Source: DAOULT01 sp964646625 (GTDB taxonomy: Bacteria > Chloroflexota > Anaerolineae > CAZYHC01). Taken from it: DNA of 64,000 nt. The notes beneath the pieces are model-generated. The model was given only the letters and a program-made list of their open reading frames with translations, made no database searches and was not told the DNA's origin. Each line of letters opens with the position of its first letter. Position 1 is the first letter of the stretch. The stretch is from the NCBI GenBank assembly GCA_964646625.1, contig CAZYHC010000015.1:31496-95495 (forward strand), read 5' to 3'. The position numbers and the translations under genes are program-made. Below are positions 25,116 through 32,427 of this stretch, piece by piece.

Positions 25116-25144
25116 ATTATACCATTGCCCTGTCACCTGGTCAA
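25116..25144 (-). promoter_or_regulatory. Promoter of the E1-beta/E2 operon
   Basis: On the minus strand: TTGACC, a 17-nt spacer and TATAAT, about 95 bases upstream of the E1-beta start. It shows that the operon begins with E1-beta. Confidence 0.7.
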
Positions 25145-25246
25145 GTTCTTTCTGGAACAAACCGGCATCGGTAGTGGTGTTTATAGCTCCGACTGGCGCA
25201 AGGGGAGAAATGGGGTTAAAATAAGTCAGACGCCGCCCCCCAATTT

Positions 25247-25275
25247 TTGACAAGCCGGTGAAAATCGTGTATAAT
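25247..25275 (+). promoter_or_regulatory. Consensus promoter of the rplU-rpmA operon
   Basis: TTGACA (25247-25252), a 17-nt spacer and TATAAT (25270-25275), perfect in both hexamers, 70 bases upstream of the rplU start. Confidence 0.85.
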
Positions 25276-25286
25276 AACCTGGCTGT

Positions 25287-25304
25287 GGGCTTTTGGTGAA
25301 GCCC
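25287..25304 (+). promoter_or_regulatory. Leader hairpin upstream of rplU
   Basis: GGGCTT, a 6-nt loop and AAGCCC in the untranslated leader of rplU. It could be part of a ribosomal-protein leader that allows autoregulation, but the hairpin is short and this is only a suggestion. Confidence 0.35.
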
Positions 25305-25344
25305 GTACATGGTATTATGTCGTTTCCGAGGAGGTAGTTATTTA

Positions 25345-25656
25345 ATGCAGGCTGTTTTTGAGATGGGTGGGAAGCAATATAAAGTCAGCGTGGGTCAAAC
25401 CGTCGAGGTGGAGAAGTTGCCTTACGCGGTGGGAGAAAGCGTCGAGCTGGACCGGGTGCTCATGGTGTTCGATGAAGGTGAGATGAAGGTGGGCTCTCCC
25501 CTGTTGGAGGGGGCCAGAGTGCGGGCCACTGTGACCGAACAGGGGCGGGGCAGGAAGATCATTGTCTTCAAGTACAAGCCTAGAAACCGCTATCGACGTA
25601 AACTTGGTCATCGACAAGCCTACACCCGGTTATTGATCGAGGACATTGTAGTTTAG
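25345..25656 (+). CDS. rplU: Large ribosomal subunit protein bL21
   Basis: A 103-residue protein starting MQAVFEMGGKQYKVSVGQ, the typical bL21 opening, with the conserved KPRNRYRRKLGHRQ near the end (KYKPRNRYRRKLGHRQ). The ATG at 25345 has a GAGGAGG site; a longer reading from 25309 is not supported. bL21 binds 23S rRNA in the large subunit. It is followed by rpmA at 18 bases, the usual rplU-rpmA order. Expression comes from the consensus promoter at 25247. Confidence 0.97.
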   Translation: MQAVFEMGGKQYKVSVGQTVEVEKLPYAVGESVELDRVLMVFDEGEMKVGSPLLEGARVRATVTEQGRGRKIIVFKYKPRNRYRRKLGHRQAYTRLLIEDIVV

Positions 25657-25674
25657 ATTGGGAGGTGAATGGAC

Positions 25675-25932
25675 ATGGCACACAAAAAGGGAGGCGGCAG
25701 CAGCCGCAACGGACGCGATAGTCGCTCAAAAAGATTGGGAGTGAAAAAATTTGGCGGTGAGGCGGTGCGGCCCGGAAACATTATCGTCAGGCAACGAGGC
25801 ACCCGCTTCAAGCCCGGCGAAAACGTGGGGTTGGGCAAGGATTATACCATCTTCTCTGTCATAGACGGCTTCGTGAAGTTTGAGACGGTAAGGAATGGAA
25901 GAAAGAGGGTTAGCGTCTATCCAACCCTCTGA
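25675..25932 (+). CDS. rpmA: Large ribosomal subunit protein bL27
   Basis: An 85-residue protein beginning MAHKKGGGSSRNGRDSRSKR, the strongly conserved bL27 N-terminus that reaches the peptidyl-transferase centre. The ATG at 25675 follows GGGAGGTG; an in-frame ATG two codons earlier is possible. There is no N-terminal cleavage extension of the Firmicutes kind. It is the second gene of the rplU operon. Instead of obgE, which often follows, the next genes here are two deoxyribosyltransferase-like proteins. Confidence 0.97.
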   Translation: MAHKKGGGSSRNGRDSRSKRLGVKKFGGEAVRPGNIIVRQRGTRFKPGENVGLGKDYTIFSVIDGFVKFETVRNGRKRVSVYPTL

Positions 25933-25947
25933 GAGCGAGGGTTTGAG

Positions 25948-26361
25948 ATGACTCAAGCGACAACTGAAGTAAGAGAACGTACCTGCCTTCTTTTAATACC
26001 AAACTCTGGTGTTCAGAGAGCAATTGCAGAAGCACTTGAGGAGGCTGGAATCTCGCCTATCCAAGATGAGTTTGGTGGTGTTCGCTCATTCTTTGATGTG
26101 GTACCTATTTCTTCTATAGAGCGGGCCAATATGATTATTGCTGACATTACAGGAAGCAATCCAAATGTCATGTATGGGCTTGGCTTTGCACATGCGCTTA
26201 GAAAACCGGTGTTAATCATTGTTCAAGAACGGGAGGAGATAACCCCATTTGACATACGAGGTTTTTTTTACTTGGTCTATGACCCGTCAGACCTGGGAGA
26301 TTTCCAGAATATGCTCCGTCAATGGATTTTGAGGCTGTGGCCAACCAAAAGAGCAGAATAG
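25948..26361 (+). CDS. Nucleoside 2-deoxyribosyltransferase-like protein, catalytic Glu apparently lost
   Basis: A 137-residue protein with the fold signature IIADITGSNPNVMYGLGFAHALRKP, split here as ADITGSNPNV and MYGLGFAHAL. In this superfamily the pattern is normally NPNVxYELGxAHA, and the Glu is the likely nucleophile for N-glycosidic cleavage. Here it is Gly, so the protein may be inactive or regulatory. No signal peptide or membrane segment is seen. The base composition is clearly more AT-rich than its neighbours. It starts 15 bases after rpmA with a GAGGG site. Its neighbour at 26415 is a related protein with the Glu retained. Function unknown; nucleotide signalling or defence is inference. 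Confidence 0.7.
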   Translation: MTQATTEVRERTCLLLIPNSGVQRAIAEALEEAGISPIQDEFGGVRSFFDVVPISSIERANMIIADITGSNPNVMYGLGFAHALRKPVLIIVQEREEITPFDIRGFFYLVYDPSDLGDFQNMLRQWILRLWPTKRAE

Positions 26362-26414
26362 GAAAGACGACGAGTTCCAGGGTATACCCCGTAAATGGCT
26401 TTTGAGGTGCATTA

Positions 26415-27071
26415 ATGGGTGAAGTGAAGCGCATGTGTTTTTTCATTATGCCATTTGCGCCCGAGTTGCACTATTTTTATCTCTATCTGAAGCAATACAT
26501 TGAGGATCGGTACGCCATCCGATGCGAGCGTGCCGATGACCAGGTTCTCACCAAACCAATCCTGGAAAAGATCAACGATTTAATCCAGGAAGCTGACGTG
26601 ATTATCGCTGACTGTTCGGGGCGGAATGCCAACGTTTTCTACGAGCTTGGCATCGCTCACGCTCATGAGAAGAAGGTTATCCTGATCACGCACGACCCAA
26701 TTGAAGAGGCACCGTCGGATATAAGGCACTTTGAGTTCATTCCATATCAACTCGACAAGCATACAGAATTTTTAGCTAAACTCGATAATGCTCTACACAA
26801 TGTTTTCTTCGAGACTTATAAGGAGTTATACGAAAAGGCAAAGCAAATCTTTCAAGAGGTTAGGGACACAGTTCCAGAGGTAGAACCAGCCAGCAGAGAA
26901 GAATTCCTTTCTCGGGTCATGAAGATAGAGCGCACTCGTGGCTTGCCGGAACTGGCCGATGCCTTTGCTTTAAGGGAATTCGTGCTCCCTTGCATCATTC
27001 AAAACAATTTTGATGCAAAAGTCATGGAGAAAGTAACTCAGTTTATCAGACACAAGTATCAATTGGAATAG
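26415..27071 (+). CDS. Nucleoside 2-deoxyribosyltransferase-like protein with helical C-terminal extension
   Basis: A 218-residue protein. The first 130 residues match a widespread deoxyribosyltransferase/TIR-like fold: CFFIMPFAPELHYFY, ADVIIADCSGRNANVFYELG (about 58-77) and then IAHAHEKKVILITHD. The Glu of the YELG motif is present, unlike in the upstream paralogue. Residues 130-218 are predicted helical with no recognised domain. The GAGGTG ribosome binding site is five bases from the ATG. It is AT-rich and lies between rpmA and rpmE, where such genes are not normally found. It probably acts on a nucleotide or nucleoside; the substrate is unknown. Confidence 0.7.
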   Translation: MGEVKRMCFFIMPFAPELHYFYLYLKQYIEDRYAIRCERADDQVLTKPILEKINDLIQEADVIIADCSGRNANVFYELGIAHAHEKKVILITHDPIEEAPSDIRHFEFIPYQLDKHTEFLAKLDNALHNVFFETYKELYEKAKQIFQEVRDTVPEVEPASREEFLSRVMKIERTRGLPELADAFALREFVLPCIIQNNFDAKVMEKVTQFIRHKYQLE

Positions 27072-27088
27072 AAAGGTAGTAGTTGAAG

Positions 27089-27367
27089 ATGAAGAAAGAT
27101 ATTCACCCTGAGTATTACCCGGAGGCCAAGATCGTCTGCGCCTGTGGCAATACTTTCACCATGGGCGCCACCAAGGAGCTGATCAAAACCGATGTCTGCT
27201 CGGCCTGCCATCCCTTCTTCACCGGCGAACAGCGAATTGTGGACACCGCCGGCCAAGTGGAACGTTTCATGAAGCGGCTCGAACGCCGGGAGGAGTTTGC
27301 GGCCCAGCAGGAAGAGGCCCCGGCAGAGACCCCGGAGGAAGAACCCGCTGAAGAACCCGCTGAATGA
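27089..27367 (+). CDS. rpmE: Large ribosomal subunit protein bL31 (zinc-binding form)
   Basis: A 92-residue protein starting MKKDIHPEYYPEAKIVCACG. The Cys pairs CAC and CSAC followed by HPFFTG mark the zinc-binding (C+) bL31. The ATG at 27089 is preferred over an in-frame TTG at 27083. It has an unusual acidic tail, EETPEEEPAEEPAE-like, beyond the normal end (about 70 residues). It lies downstream of the deoxyribosyltransferase-like genes. A hairpin terminator-like structure follows at 27451-27478. Confidence 0.95.
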   Translation: MKKDIHPEYYPEAKIVCACGNTFTMGATKELIKTDVCSACHPFFTGEQRIVDTAGQVERFMKRLERREEFAAQQEEAPAETPEEEPAEEPAE

Positions 27368-27450
27368 ACCGAGACGAACTGTACAGGCTGTCGGGCTCAC
27401 AGAGGTTTAAGTGGAGAGGTTGGGCTGGTTTCAATAAAAAAGGCGAATTC

Positions 27451-27485
27451 AAGGGGCAGGTTTTAGTATCTGCCCTTTGCCTTTG
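27451..27485 (+). terminator. Possible terminator after rpmE
   Basis: AAGGGGCAG, a 10-nt loop and CTGCCCTTT, then TGCCTTT. The stem is good but the U-tract is short. It lies between rpmE and tdk, so it could also act as an attenuator. Confidence 0.5.
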
Positions 27486-27500
27486 GATTGAGGAGGGTTG

Positions 27501-28082
27501 ATGTATTACAGGCAGCGTGCCGGTTGGGTAGAACTGATCTGCGGCAGCATGTTCAGCGGCAAGACTGAGGAGTTGATCCGCCGCGTCAAGCGCGCCCAGA
27601 TAGCCAAACAGAAAGTGCAGGTTTTCAAACCCAGCCTGGACTCCCGTTACGTGGTGGAGAAAGTAAGTTCTCACAACGGAATGCATTTGGATGCTACCCT
27701 GGTGCAGGAAGCCGGCGACATTCTCCGGCTGGTGGAGGACGATACGGACGTGGTGGCCGTGGACGAGGTGCAATTCTTCGATTGGAGCATTGCCGAGGTC
27801 TGTAACGCGTTGGCGGACCGGGGGGTGCGGGTCATTGTGGCTGGACTGGACATGGACTTCCGGGGCGAACCTTTCGGCCCGGTGCCTTTACTTATGGCCG
27901 AGGCGGAGAAAATTGACAAGCTCCAGGCTATCTGCGTCAAGTGTGGAGCGCCGGCCAGCCGTAGCCAGCGTCTCATTGACGGTCAGCCTGCCTCCTACGA
28001 CGATCCGGTCATCATGGTCGGGGCCAGCGAGGTTTACGAGGCTCGCTGTCGTCACTGTCACCAGGTGCCGGGCAGGAAGTGA
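27501..28082 (+). CDS. tdk: Thymidine kinase (type II)
   Basis: A 193-residue protein with P-loop GSMFSGKT (15-22), the DEVQFFDWS motif with the Asp-Glu of the magnesium site, and zinc-binding Cys pairs CVKC and CRHC. This is the bacterial/viral TK1-like family, which phosphorylates thymidine with ATP in the salvage pathway. The ATG at 27501 has a GAGGAGG site a few bases upstream. It lies directly after rpmE, a pairing also seen in other bacteria. Confidence 0.95.
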   Translation: MYYRQRAGWVELICGSMFSGKTEELIRRVKRAQIAKQKVQVFKPSLDSRYVVEKVSSHNGMHLDATLVQEAGDILRLVEDDTDVVAVDEVQFFDWSIAEVCNALADRGVRVIVAGLDMDFRGEPFGPVPLLMAEAEKIDKLQAICVKCGAPASRSQRLIDGQPASYDDPVIMVGASEVYEARCRHCHQVPGRK

Positions 28083-28110
28083 AGTTTTGCTTCAACGACG
28101 AAAAGAGCGG

Positions 28111-29202
28111 CTATCGTGACAGCAACATGCAGTCGCCAAAACTGTAAAAGCGGTAGCCCTGCTCTATAGCTGCTCGATAGGCCCTGTCGATGAGTTCCTT
28201 ACCGGCGAAAGCGGCCACCAGCATGAGGAGGGTCGAACGGGGGAGATGGAAGTTGGTGAGGAGAGCATCGACGACGCGAAAGCGAAAGTCAGGGTAGATA
28301 AATAGATCGGTCCAACCGGAATAGGGTGATAAAGGTTCATCTTCTCCGTCATTCCGGCTCCCTATTCCCTCATCCCGGCTCCCTATTCCCTTATCTCTAT
28401 TCCCTACTCTGGCGGCGGTTTCCAGCACCCGCACCGAGGTTGTGCCCACCGCCACGAGCCGTCTGCCCTCCCTTTTAGCGCGGTTGAGCCGGTCGGCCAC
28501 CATCGGGCTGAGACAACAATATTCGCTATGCATGGGGTGCTCTTCCACCTTTTCCGTTCTGACCGGCCGGAAAGTATCCAGGCTGATGCTGAGGGTGACG
28601 AAGGCAAATTCCACCCCTCTGGCCTCGATTTCCTCCATAAGCTGGGGGGTGAAATGTAGGCCGGCCGTGGGGGCGGCCACCGACCCATTGACCCTGGCGT
28701 AGACGGTCTGATAACGCTCGGGCTCGGCCAGCGGCTCGTGGATGTAAGGAGGCAGGGGCACCACCCCCAGGTCATTTAACAGCGGCTCAAGCGGGGTGGA
28801 AAAGGCGATCAGGCGTCCCCCTGATTCGGTCTCGGCCCGAACCTCTCCGTACACCGGCGGTTGCTCTGCGGCGTGCAGTTTTATTCTGGTCCCGACCCGC
28901 ACCCTGCGCCCTCTGACCAGCGCCTCCCAGCTGTCCTCGCTCCGTTTGGCCACGAGAAGCAACTCCACCTTGCCCCCACTCGGCTCTTTACGGCCGTAGA
29001 GCCGGGCGGGGATAACGCGGCTGTCGTTACAGACCAGCACGTCCCCCGGTTGTAGATACTCGACAAGGTCACGAAAGAGGCGATGCTCGATCATACCTCG
29101 CGCCCGCGATATCACCATCAAGCGCGAAGCGTCGCGGGGCTCAATGGGGGTCTGGGCGATGAGGTGGGGAGGTAAATCGTAATCGAAATCACTGGTTTTC
29201 AC
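28111..29202 (-). CDS. queA: tRNA preQ1(34) S-adenosylmethionine ribosyltransferase-isomerase
   Basis: A 363-residue protein. It starts at a GTG (29202) with MKTSDFDYDLPPHLIAQTPI, the typical QueA opening, after an AGAGG site. Later motifs include LVCNDSRVIPARL, GLHFTPQLM, SEYCCLS and TTSVRVLETAA. It transfers the ribose of AdoMet to preQ1 in tRNA, giving epoxyqueuosine. Between about residue 295 and 325 it contains an insertion rich in GNRDKGIGSRDEGIGSR that derives from the G-rich repeat at 28351-28410; it sits in a loop before the conserved FRVVDALLTNFHLPRSTLLML. The insertion is in frame and seems tolerated. Confidence 0.93.
   Translation of the reverse strand: MKTSDFDYDLPPHLIAQTPIEPRDASRLMVISRARGMIEHRLFRDLVEYLQPGDVLVCNDSRVIPARLYGRKEPSGGKVELLLVAKRSEDSWEALVRGRRVRVGTRIKLHAAEQPPVYGEVRAETESGGRLIAFSTPLEPLLNDLGVVPLPPYIHEPLAEPERYQTVYARVNGSVAAPTAGLHFTPQLMEEIEARGVEFAFVTLSISLDTFRPVRTEKVEEHPMHSEYCCLSPMVADRLNRAKREGRRLVAVGTTSVRVLETAARVGNRDKGIGSRDEGIGSRNDGEDEPLSPYSGWTDLFIYPDFRFRVVDALLTNFHLPRSTLLMLVAAFAGKELIDRAYRAAIEQGYRFYSFGDCMLLSR
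28351..28410. repeat. G-rich dispersed repeat, family D copy 2 (inside queA)
   Basis: Repeats of CTCCCTATTCCC in three or four degenerate units. It is translated in queA as GNRDKGIGSR and similar. The related copy is at 14408-14458. Confidence 0.75.
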
Positions 29203-29292
29203 TGCTTTGCCTCTTCTGTAGCGATTTGCACCTGCATTGTACTCGAACTGTCGGAAAAGGGCAAGCATCGCCCCGAAAGCCGCTTCGCAGGG

Positions 29293-29321
29293 TGGACAAA
29301 ACATGGTAAATATAGTAAAAT
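29293..29321 (+). promoter_or_regulatory. Probable promoter of the heme cluster
   Basis: TGGACA, a 17-nt spacer and TAAAAT, about 110 bases upstream of the Met8-like gene and divergent from queA. Confidence 0.55.
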
Positions 29322-29410
29322 GTTATCCGTGCAACTATGTTTGATGGATTTTTTGGTGGCAGGCCGCGAATGGAACGAGTTATGAACCAGGCGCTTTTCA
29401 TTACCCTGGA

Positions 29411-29426
29411 CTCCTCTGCGGAGGAG
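29411..29426 (+). promoter_or_regulatory. Hairpin covering the ribosome binding site of the Met8-like gene
   Basis: CTCCTC, a 4-nt loop and GAGGAG. The right arm is the Shine-Dalgarno of the gene starting at 29432, so the stem could hide it and control translation. Confidence 0.45.
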
Positions 29427-29431
29427 GGACG

Positions 29432-30085
29432 GTGAAGGGCTATCCCATCCTGTTGGTCAACCTGGCCGAGGAACGGTGTGTGGTGGTGGGTGGGGGGGTG
29501 GTGGCCGAGCGTAAAGTGCGTGCTCTTCTCGAAAGCGGAGCGCAGGTGACGGTCATCAGCCCCTCGGTGACAGAGGGCCTGGAGAATCTGGCCGCCAGGG
29601 GCCAGTTGGAAATCGTGCGTCGCGCTTATCGGCCGGGCGATCTGGAAAAAGCCTTTCTGGTCATCGGGGCCACCGACGATCCCGCCGTTAATGAATCGGT
29701 CTGGCGCGAAGCCCATTCCCGCCGTTTGCTGGTTAACGTCGTCGATGACCCGGCCCATTGCAATTTTTTTGTCCCCTCGGTTGTTCGTCGGGGAGAGCTG
29801 ACCATCAGTATCTCCACCGGAGGATTAAGCCCGGCCCTGGCCAAAACAATCCGTCAACGGTTGAGCGCCGAATTCGGCCCGGCCTACGCTCGTTTTCTGG
29901 CCCTGCTGGGCGAACTGCGGGAGAGGGTCAAAAACGAGATTCCCGACGGGGAGCGACGGGAGGTGGTCTGGCGGCGACTGGTGGAATCTGAGGTCCTGGA
30001 CTTGATCGAGGCCGGGCAGGAGGAGGCGGCCCGTCAGCGTGCGGCGGCGATTGTGGAAGAAGTTGTGATGGAGCTGAAAACTTGA
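29432..30085 (+). CDS. Precorrin-2 dehydrogenase / sirohydrochlorin ferrochelatase (Met8-like)
   Basis: A 217-residue protein matching the N-terminal half of CysG/Met8. It has a Rossmann motif VVVGGGVVAERKV, the NVVDDPAHCNFFVPSVV stretch and SISTGGLSPALAK, which are family hallmarks. It oxidises precorrin-2 with NAD+ to sirohydrochlorin and may insert iron to give siroheme. The GTG at 29432 follows GGAGGG. Its stop overlaps the TTG start of hemC by four bases (TTGA). It belongs to the siroheme-dependent heme pathway, together with the cobA-hemD fusion and Ahb genes downstream. Confidence 0.9.
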   Translation: MKGYPILLVNLAEERCVVVGGGVVAERKVRALLESGAQVTVISPSVTEGLENLAARGQLEIVRRAYRPGDLEKAFLVIGATDDPAVNESVWREAHSRRLLVNVVDDPAHCNFFVPSVVRRGELTISISTGGLSPALAKTIRQRLSAEFGPAYARFLALLGELRERVKNEIPDGERREVVWRRLVESEVLDLIEAGQEEAARQRAAAIVEEVVMELKT

Positions 30086-30990
30086 CCCTGACGATAGGCA
30101 CCAGGGGAAGCGCCCTGGCTCTGTGGCAAACCGAACGGGTAGCTGCCGAGTTGAGACGGTTGAAGCCAGCACTCGAAATTGTCATCGAGAAGATCAGGAC
30201 TAAGGGGGATATCATCCACGACGTGGCCCTGGCCAGGATCGGGGGCAAGGGCCTTTTCGTCAAGGAGATCGAGGACGCCCTGTTGGAGGGTAGGATCGAT
30301 CTGGCCGTGCACAGCCTCAAGGACCTGCCTACCACTTTGCCGGAAGGACTGACCATCGGGGCGGTGCTGGCCCGTGAAGATGCCCGTGACGCCCTGGTCT
30401 CCCGCCTGAACCTGCCCCTGGCCCAACTGCCGGAGGGGGCGCGCCTCGGCACCAGCAGCCTCAGACGGGCGGCCCAATTGCGGGCCTACCGGCCCGATTT
30501 TCGCATAGTCAACCTGCGGGGCAACGTGGATACCCGTCTGCGCAAGGCCATGAGCGGGGAGTACGAGGCTGTGCTCTTGGCCGCGGCTGGTCTGGATCGC
30601 CTGGGCCACGCCGACCGCATCACCGAAATCCTCTCGTCGGACGTTATTATGCCCGCCGTGGGCCAGGGAGCTTTGGCCGTCGAGGTGCGGGCCGACGACG
30701 AAGCCACCCGCTCCCTGGTGGCCCTCCTGAACGACCGAGAGGCGCAAATGGCTACCAGGGCCGAGCGTTCCTTTCTCAAAAGATTGGGAGGAGGCTGCCA
30801 GGTGCCTATCGCCGCTTACGGCCTGATCGAGGATGAGGCCTTGACTCTGCGGGGGCTGGTAGCCAGCGTGGACGGCAGGCAGGTGGTGCGTGGTCAGAAG
30901 GCGGGGCATCCTGACCAGGCGGAGGAGTTGGGCCAGGCTTTGGCTGAAGAGCTTTTAATTCAGGGAGCGAGAGATTTACTGAAATTGTGA
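30082..30990 (+). CDS. hemC: Porphobilinogen deaminase (hydroxymethylbilane synthase)
   Basis: A 302-residue HemC. It has TIGTRGSALALWQT at the N-terminus, the catalytic Asp in HSLKDLPT (Asp81), GTSSLRRAAQL and the dipyrromethane-attachment Cys239 in LGGGCQVPIA. It condenses four porphobilinogen molecules into hydroxymethylbilane. It starts with TTG overlapping the previous stop codon, showing translational coupling. The next genes are not heme genes: two small AT-richer genes and an aldolase intervene before cobA-hemD. Confidence 0.96.
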   Translation: MTLTIGTRGSALALWQTERVAAELRRLKPALEIVIEKIRTKGDIIHDVALARIGGKGLFVKEIEDALLEGRIDLAVHSLKDLPTTLPEGLTIGAVLAREDARDALVSRLNLPLAQLPEGARLGTSSLRRAAQLRAYRPDFRIVNLRGNVDTRLRKAMSGEYEAVLLAAAGLDRLGHADRITEILSSDVIMPAVGQGALAVEVRADDEATRSLVALLNDREAQMATRAERSFLKRLGGGCQVPIAAYGLIEDEALTLRGLVASVDGRQVVRGQKAGHPDQAEELGQALAEELLIQGARDLLKL

Positions 30991-31009
30991 AAGTGGAGGA
31001 GCATTTCCG

Positions 31010-31327
31010 ATGTCCACAGTGATTCAAGAGGCAAAAATAGATGCACGCCAGGCTATGAGTGTAGCCAATCGCTTCATCGTGCAAAATTTGCCGGATCGAT
31101 TCTCAGCCGGGCTACCTAAAAAGATAGCCTTCCCTACTCGTTTGATTTGGGTTGTCCCTGTGCTTCTCACTTATCCCAACATAGGCATCGTCGGTGAAGT
31201 AGGAATGATAGCCGTCGAGGAGGAACGGGAAGCTATTGTCGGTTGGACACCGTTGGAGGAGATGGAGGAATTGGCCAGGCAATTGTACGAAGAGCACAAG
31301 GATGAAATCGAACTTGCCTTTCTATAA
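31010..31327 (+). CDS. Hypothetical protein paired with a C39-like peptidase
   Basis: A 105-residue protein with no family I can name. It begins MSTVIQEAKIDARQAMSVANRF. A hydrophobic central stretch (IWVVPVLLTYPNIGIVGEVGM) may be buried beta strands rather than a membrane segment. The C-terminal half is acidic and helical. It has a GGAGGAG ribosome binding site and its last 26 bases overlap the next gene, so the two proteins are probably made together. Low GC against the surrounding heme genes suggests a later arrival. An immunity or partner role for the downstream protein is speculation. Confidence 0.6.
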   Translation: MSTVIQEAKIDARQAMSVANRFIVQNLPDRFSAGLPKKIAFPTRLIWVVPVLLTYPNIGIVGEVGMIAVEEEREAIVGWTPLEEMEELARQLYEEHKDEIELAFL

Positions 31328-31748
31328 GCAAGAGCATCCTTACTCCTGTGCGGTTGCTTGCTTGCGTATACTCCTCGCTCATTATGGGATTGAAGTTAGC
31401 GAGGGTGAGTTACGGGAGAAGTGTAAAACCAGAGAACTTGGCACCTACGCCAGGGACATCCTGGCTTGCGCTCAGGAATATGGTTTCTCTGCTAAACTTG
31501 AGCATTTGAGCGTTGAGTATTTAAAAGAGCTACTGGATCAAGATATTCACCCTATCGTTTACATCAATATGTTTCCTACAAGCCATATTCCCTATAGCCA
31601 TACGGTGATTGTAGAAAGTTATGAAGGGGATAGATTGTTGATTGTAGACCCCAACGCTGAACCGACAGAGATACGTCTGTCAGATTTCTTGGAATGCTGG
31701 GAGATATACGATAATATGGCGATTGTGATTGAGAGCAGAAAGGTTTGA
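31302..31748 (+). CDS. C39-like cysteine peptidase domain protein
   Basis: A 148-residue protein. It opens with the papain-like C39 signature: LPFYKQEHPYSCAVACLRIL, where Cys16 after Ser is the likely nucleophile. A His follows in SHTVIVES and an Asp in IVDPNAE, giving the catalytic Cys-His-Asp set. The fold is that of bacteriocin-processing peptidase domains (peptidase_C39-like), but no ABC transporter is attached. It overlaps the upstream small gene by 26 bases. It could process a peptide or be a cytoplasmic effector; no export signal is visible. Confidence 0.75.
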   Translation: MKSNLPFYKQEHPYSCAVACLRILLAHYGIEVSEGELREKCKTRELGTYARDILACAQEYGFSAKLEHLSVEYLKELLDQDIHPIVYINMFPTSHIPYSHTVIVESYEGDRLLIVDPNAEPTEIRLSDFLECWEIYDNMAIVIESRKV

Positions 31749-31755
31749 AACCATT

Positions 31756-32406
31756 ATGCAAGCTACGATACAAAGTGAGGAGTTGAAGCATCAGGGTCGT
31801 ATAGCCTACCGGGCCGGGCTGGTCTGGGGCAACAACGGCAACATCAGCGCCAGGCTGGACGAGGACACTTTCATCATCTCTGCCTCTGGAACGCACCTGG
31901 AGCAGTTGGCGGATGACGATATAGTCATCTGCCGGGTGAGCGAGGCAGATTATCACCAGGGGAGCAAACGCCCCTCCTCGGAGACGCCTTTGCACCGGGC
32001 CGTTTACCGCGCCCGGCCAGAGGCGGGAGGGGTCATACACTGTTCGCCTTTTTACACCACCCTGGTGGCCTGTACCGCTCTGCCCCTGCGCGTCGATCTC
32101 ATCCCGGAGGCGATGGCCTTCCTGGGAAGCATAGGGCGGGTGCCGTACAACTATCCCGGCCAGGAGGAACTGGCCTCCAACGTAGGGGCAGCCATCGCCG
32201 AGCACCCGGCTGTTTTGATGGAAAATCACGGGGCCATCACCTTCGGCCACACGCTGGAGGAAGCGGTGGTGAGGGCCGAAACTCTGGAGGTGTTGTGTCG
32301 CCTCCACGTGGTAGCCCAGGCCGCCAACCTGGAACTGCTCTACCTGGGCCAGGACGTGGCCCAGGGACTGCGCGACTATCTCAGGGAGAAGGGGTTTAAA
32401 GCATAG
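31756..32406 (+). CDS. Class II aldolase/adducin-family protein
   Basis: A 216-residue protein. It contains the zinc-site features of the fuculose-1-phosphate aldolase family: GNNGNISARL, SASGTHLEQL, the Glu-Thr stretch SSETPLHRAVYRARP and GGVIHCSPFYTT plus ENHGAITFG (His ligands). It cleaves or forms a carbon-carbon bond in a phosphorylated sugar, or acts as a decarboxylating ulose-phosphate enzyme. The ATG at 31756 is preferred to an in-frame upstream TTG. It lies between two heme genes and could belong to another pathway; the sugar is not known. Confidence 0.88.
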   Translation: MQATIQSEELKHQGRIAYRAGLVWGNNGNISARLDEDTFIISASGTHLEQLADDDIVICRVSEADYHQGSKRPSSETPLHRAVYRARPEAGGVIHCSPFYTTLVACTALPLRVDLIPEAMAFLGSIGRVPYNYPGQEELASNVGAAIAEHPAVLMENHGAITFGHTLEEAVVRAETLEVLCRLHVVAQAANLELLYLGQDVAQGLRDYLREKGFKA

Positions 32407-32427
32407 GAAGGTCGGAACAATAGGAGA

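Larger units (their letters stand above)
25022..25344. other. Divergent regulatory region between E1-beta and rplU
   Basis: A 320-base gene-free stretch. It holds the minus-strand promoter at 25116-25144, the plus-strand promoter at 25247-25275 and a leader hairpin at 25287-25304. I see no gene or repeat in the remainder. Confidence 0.7.
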
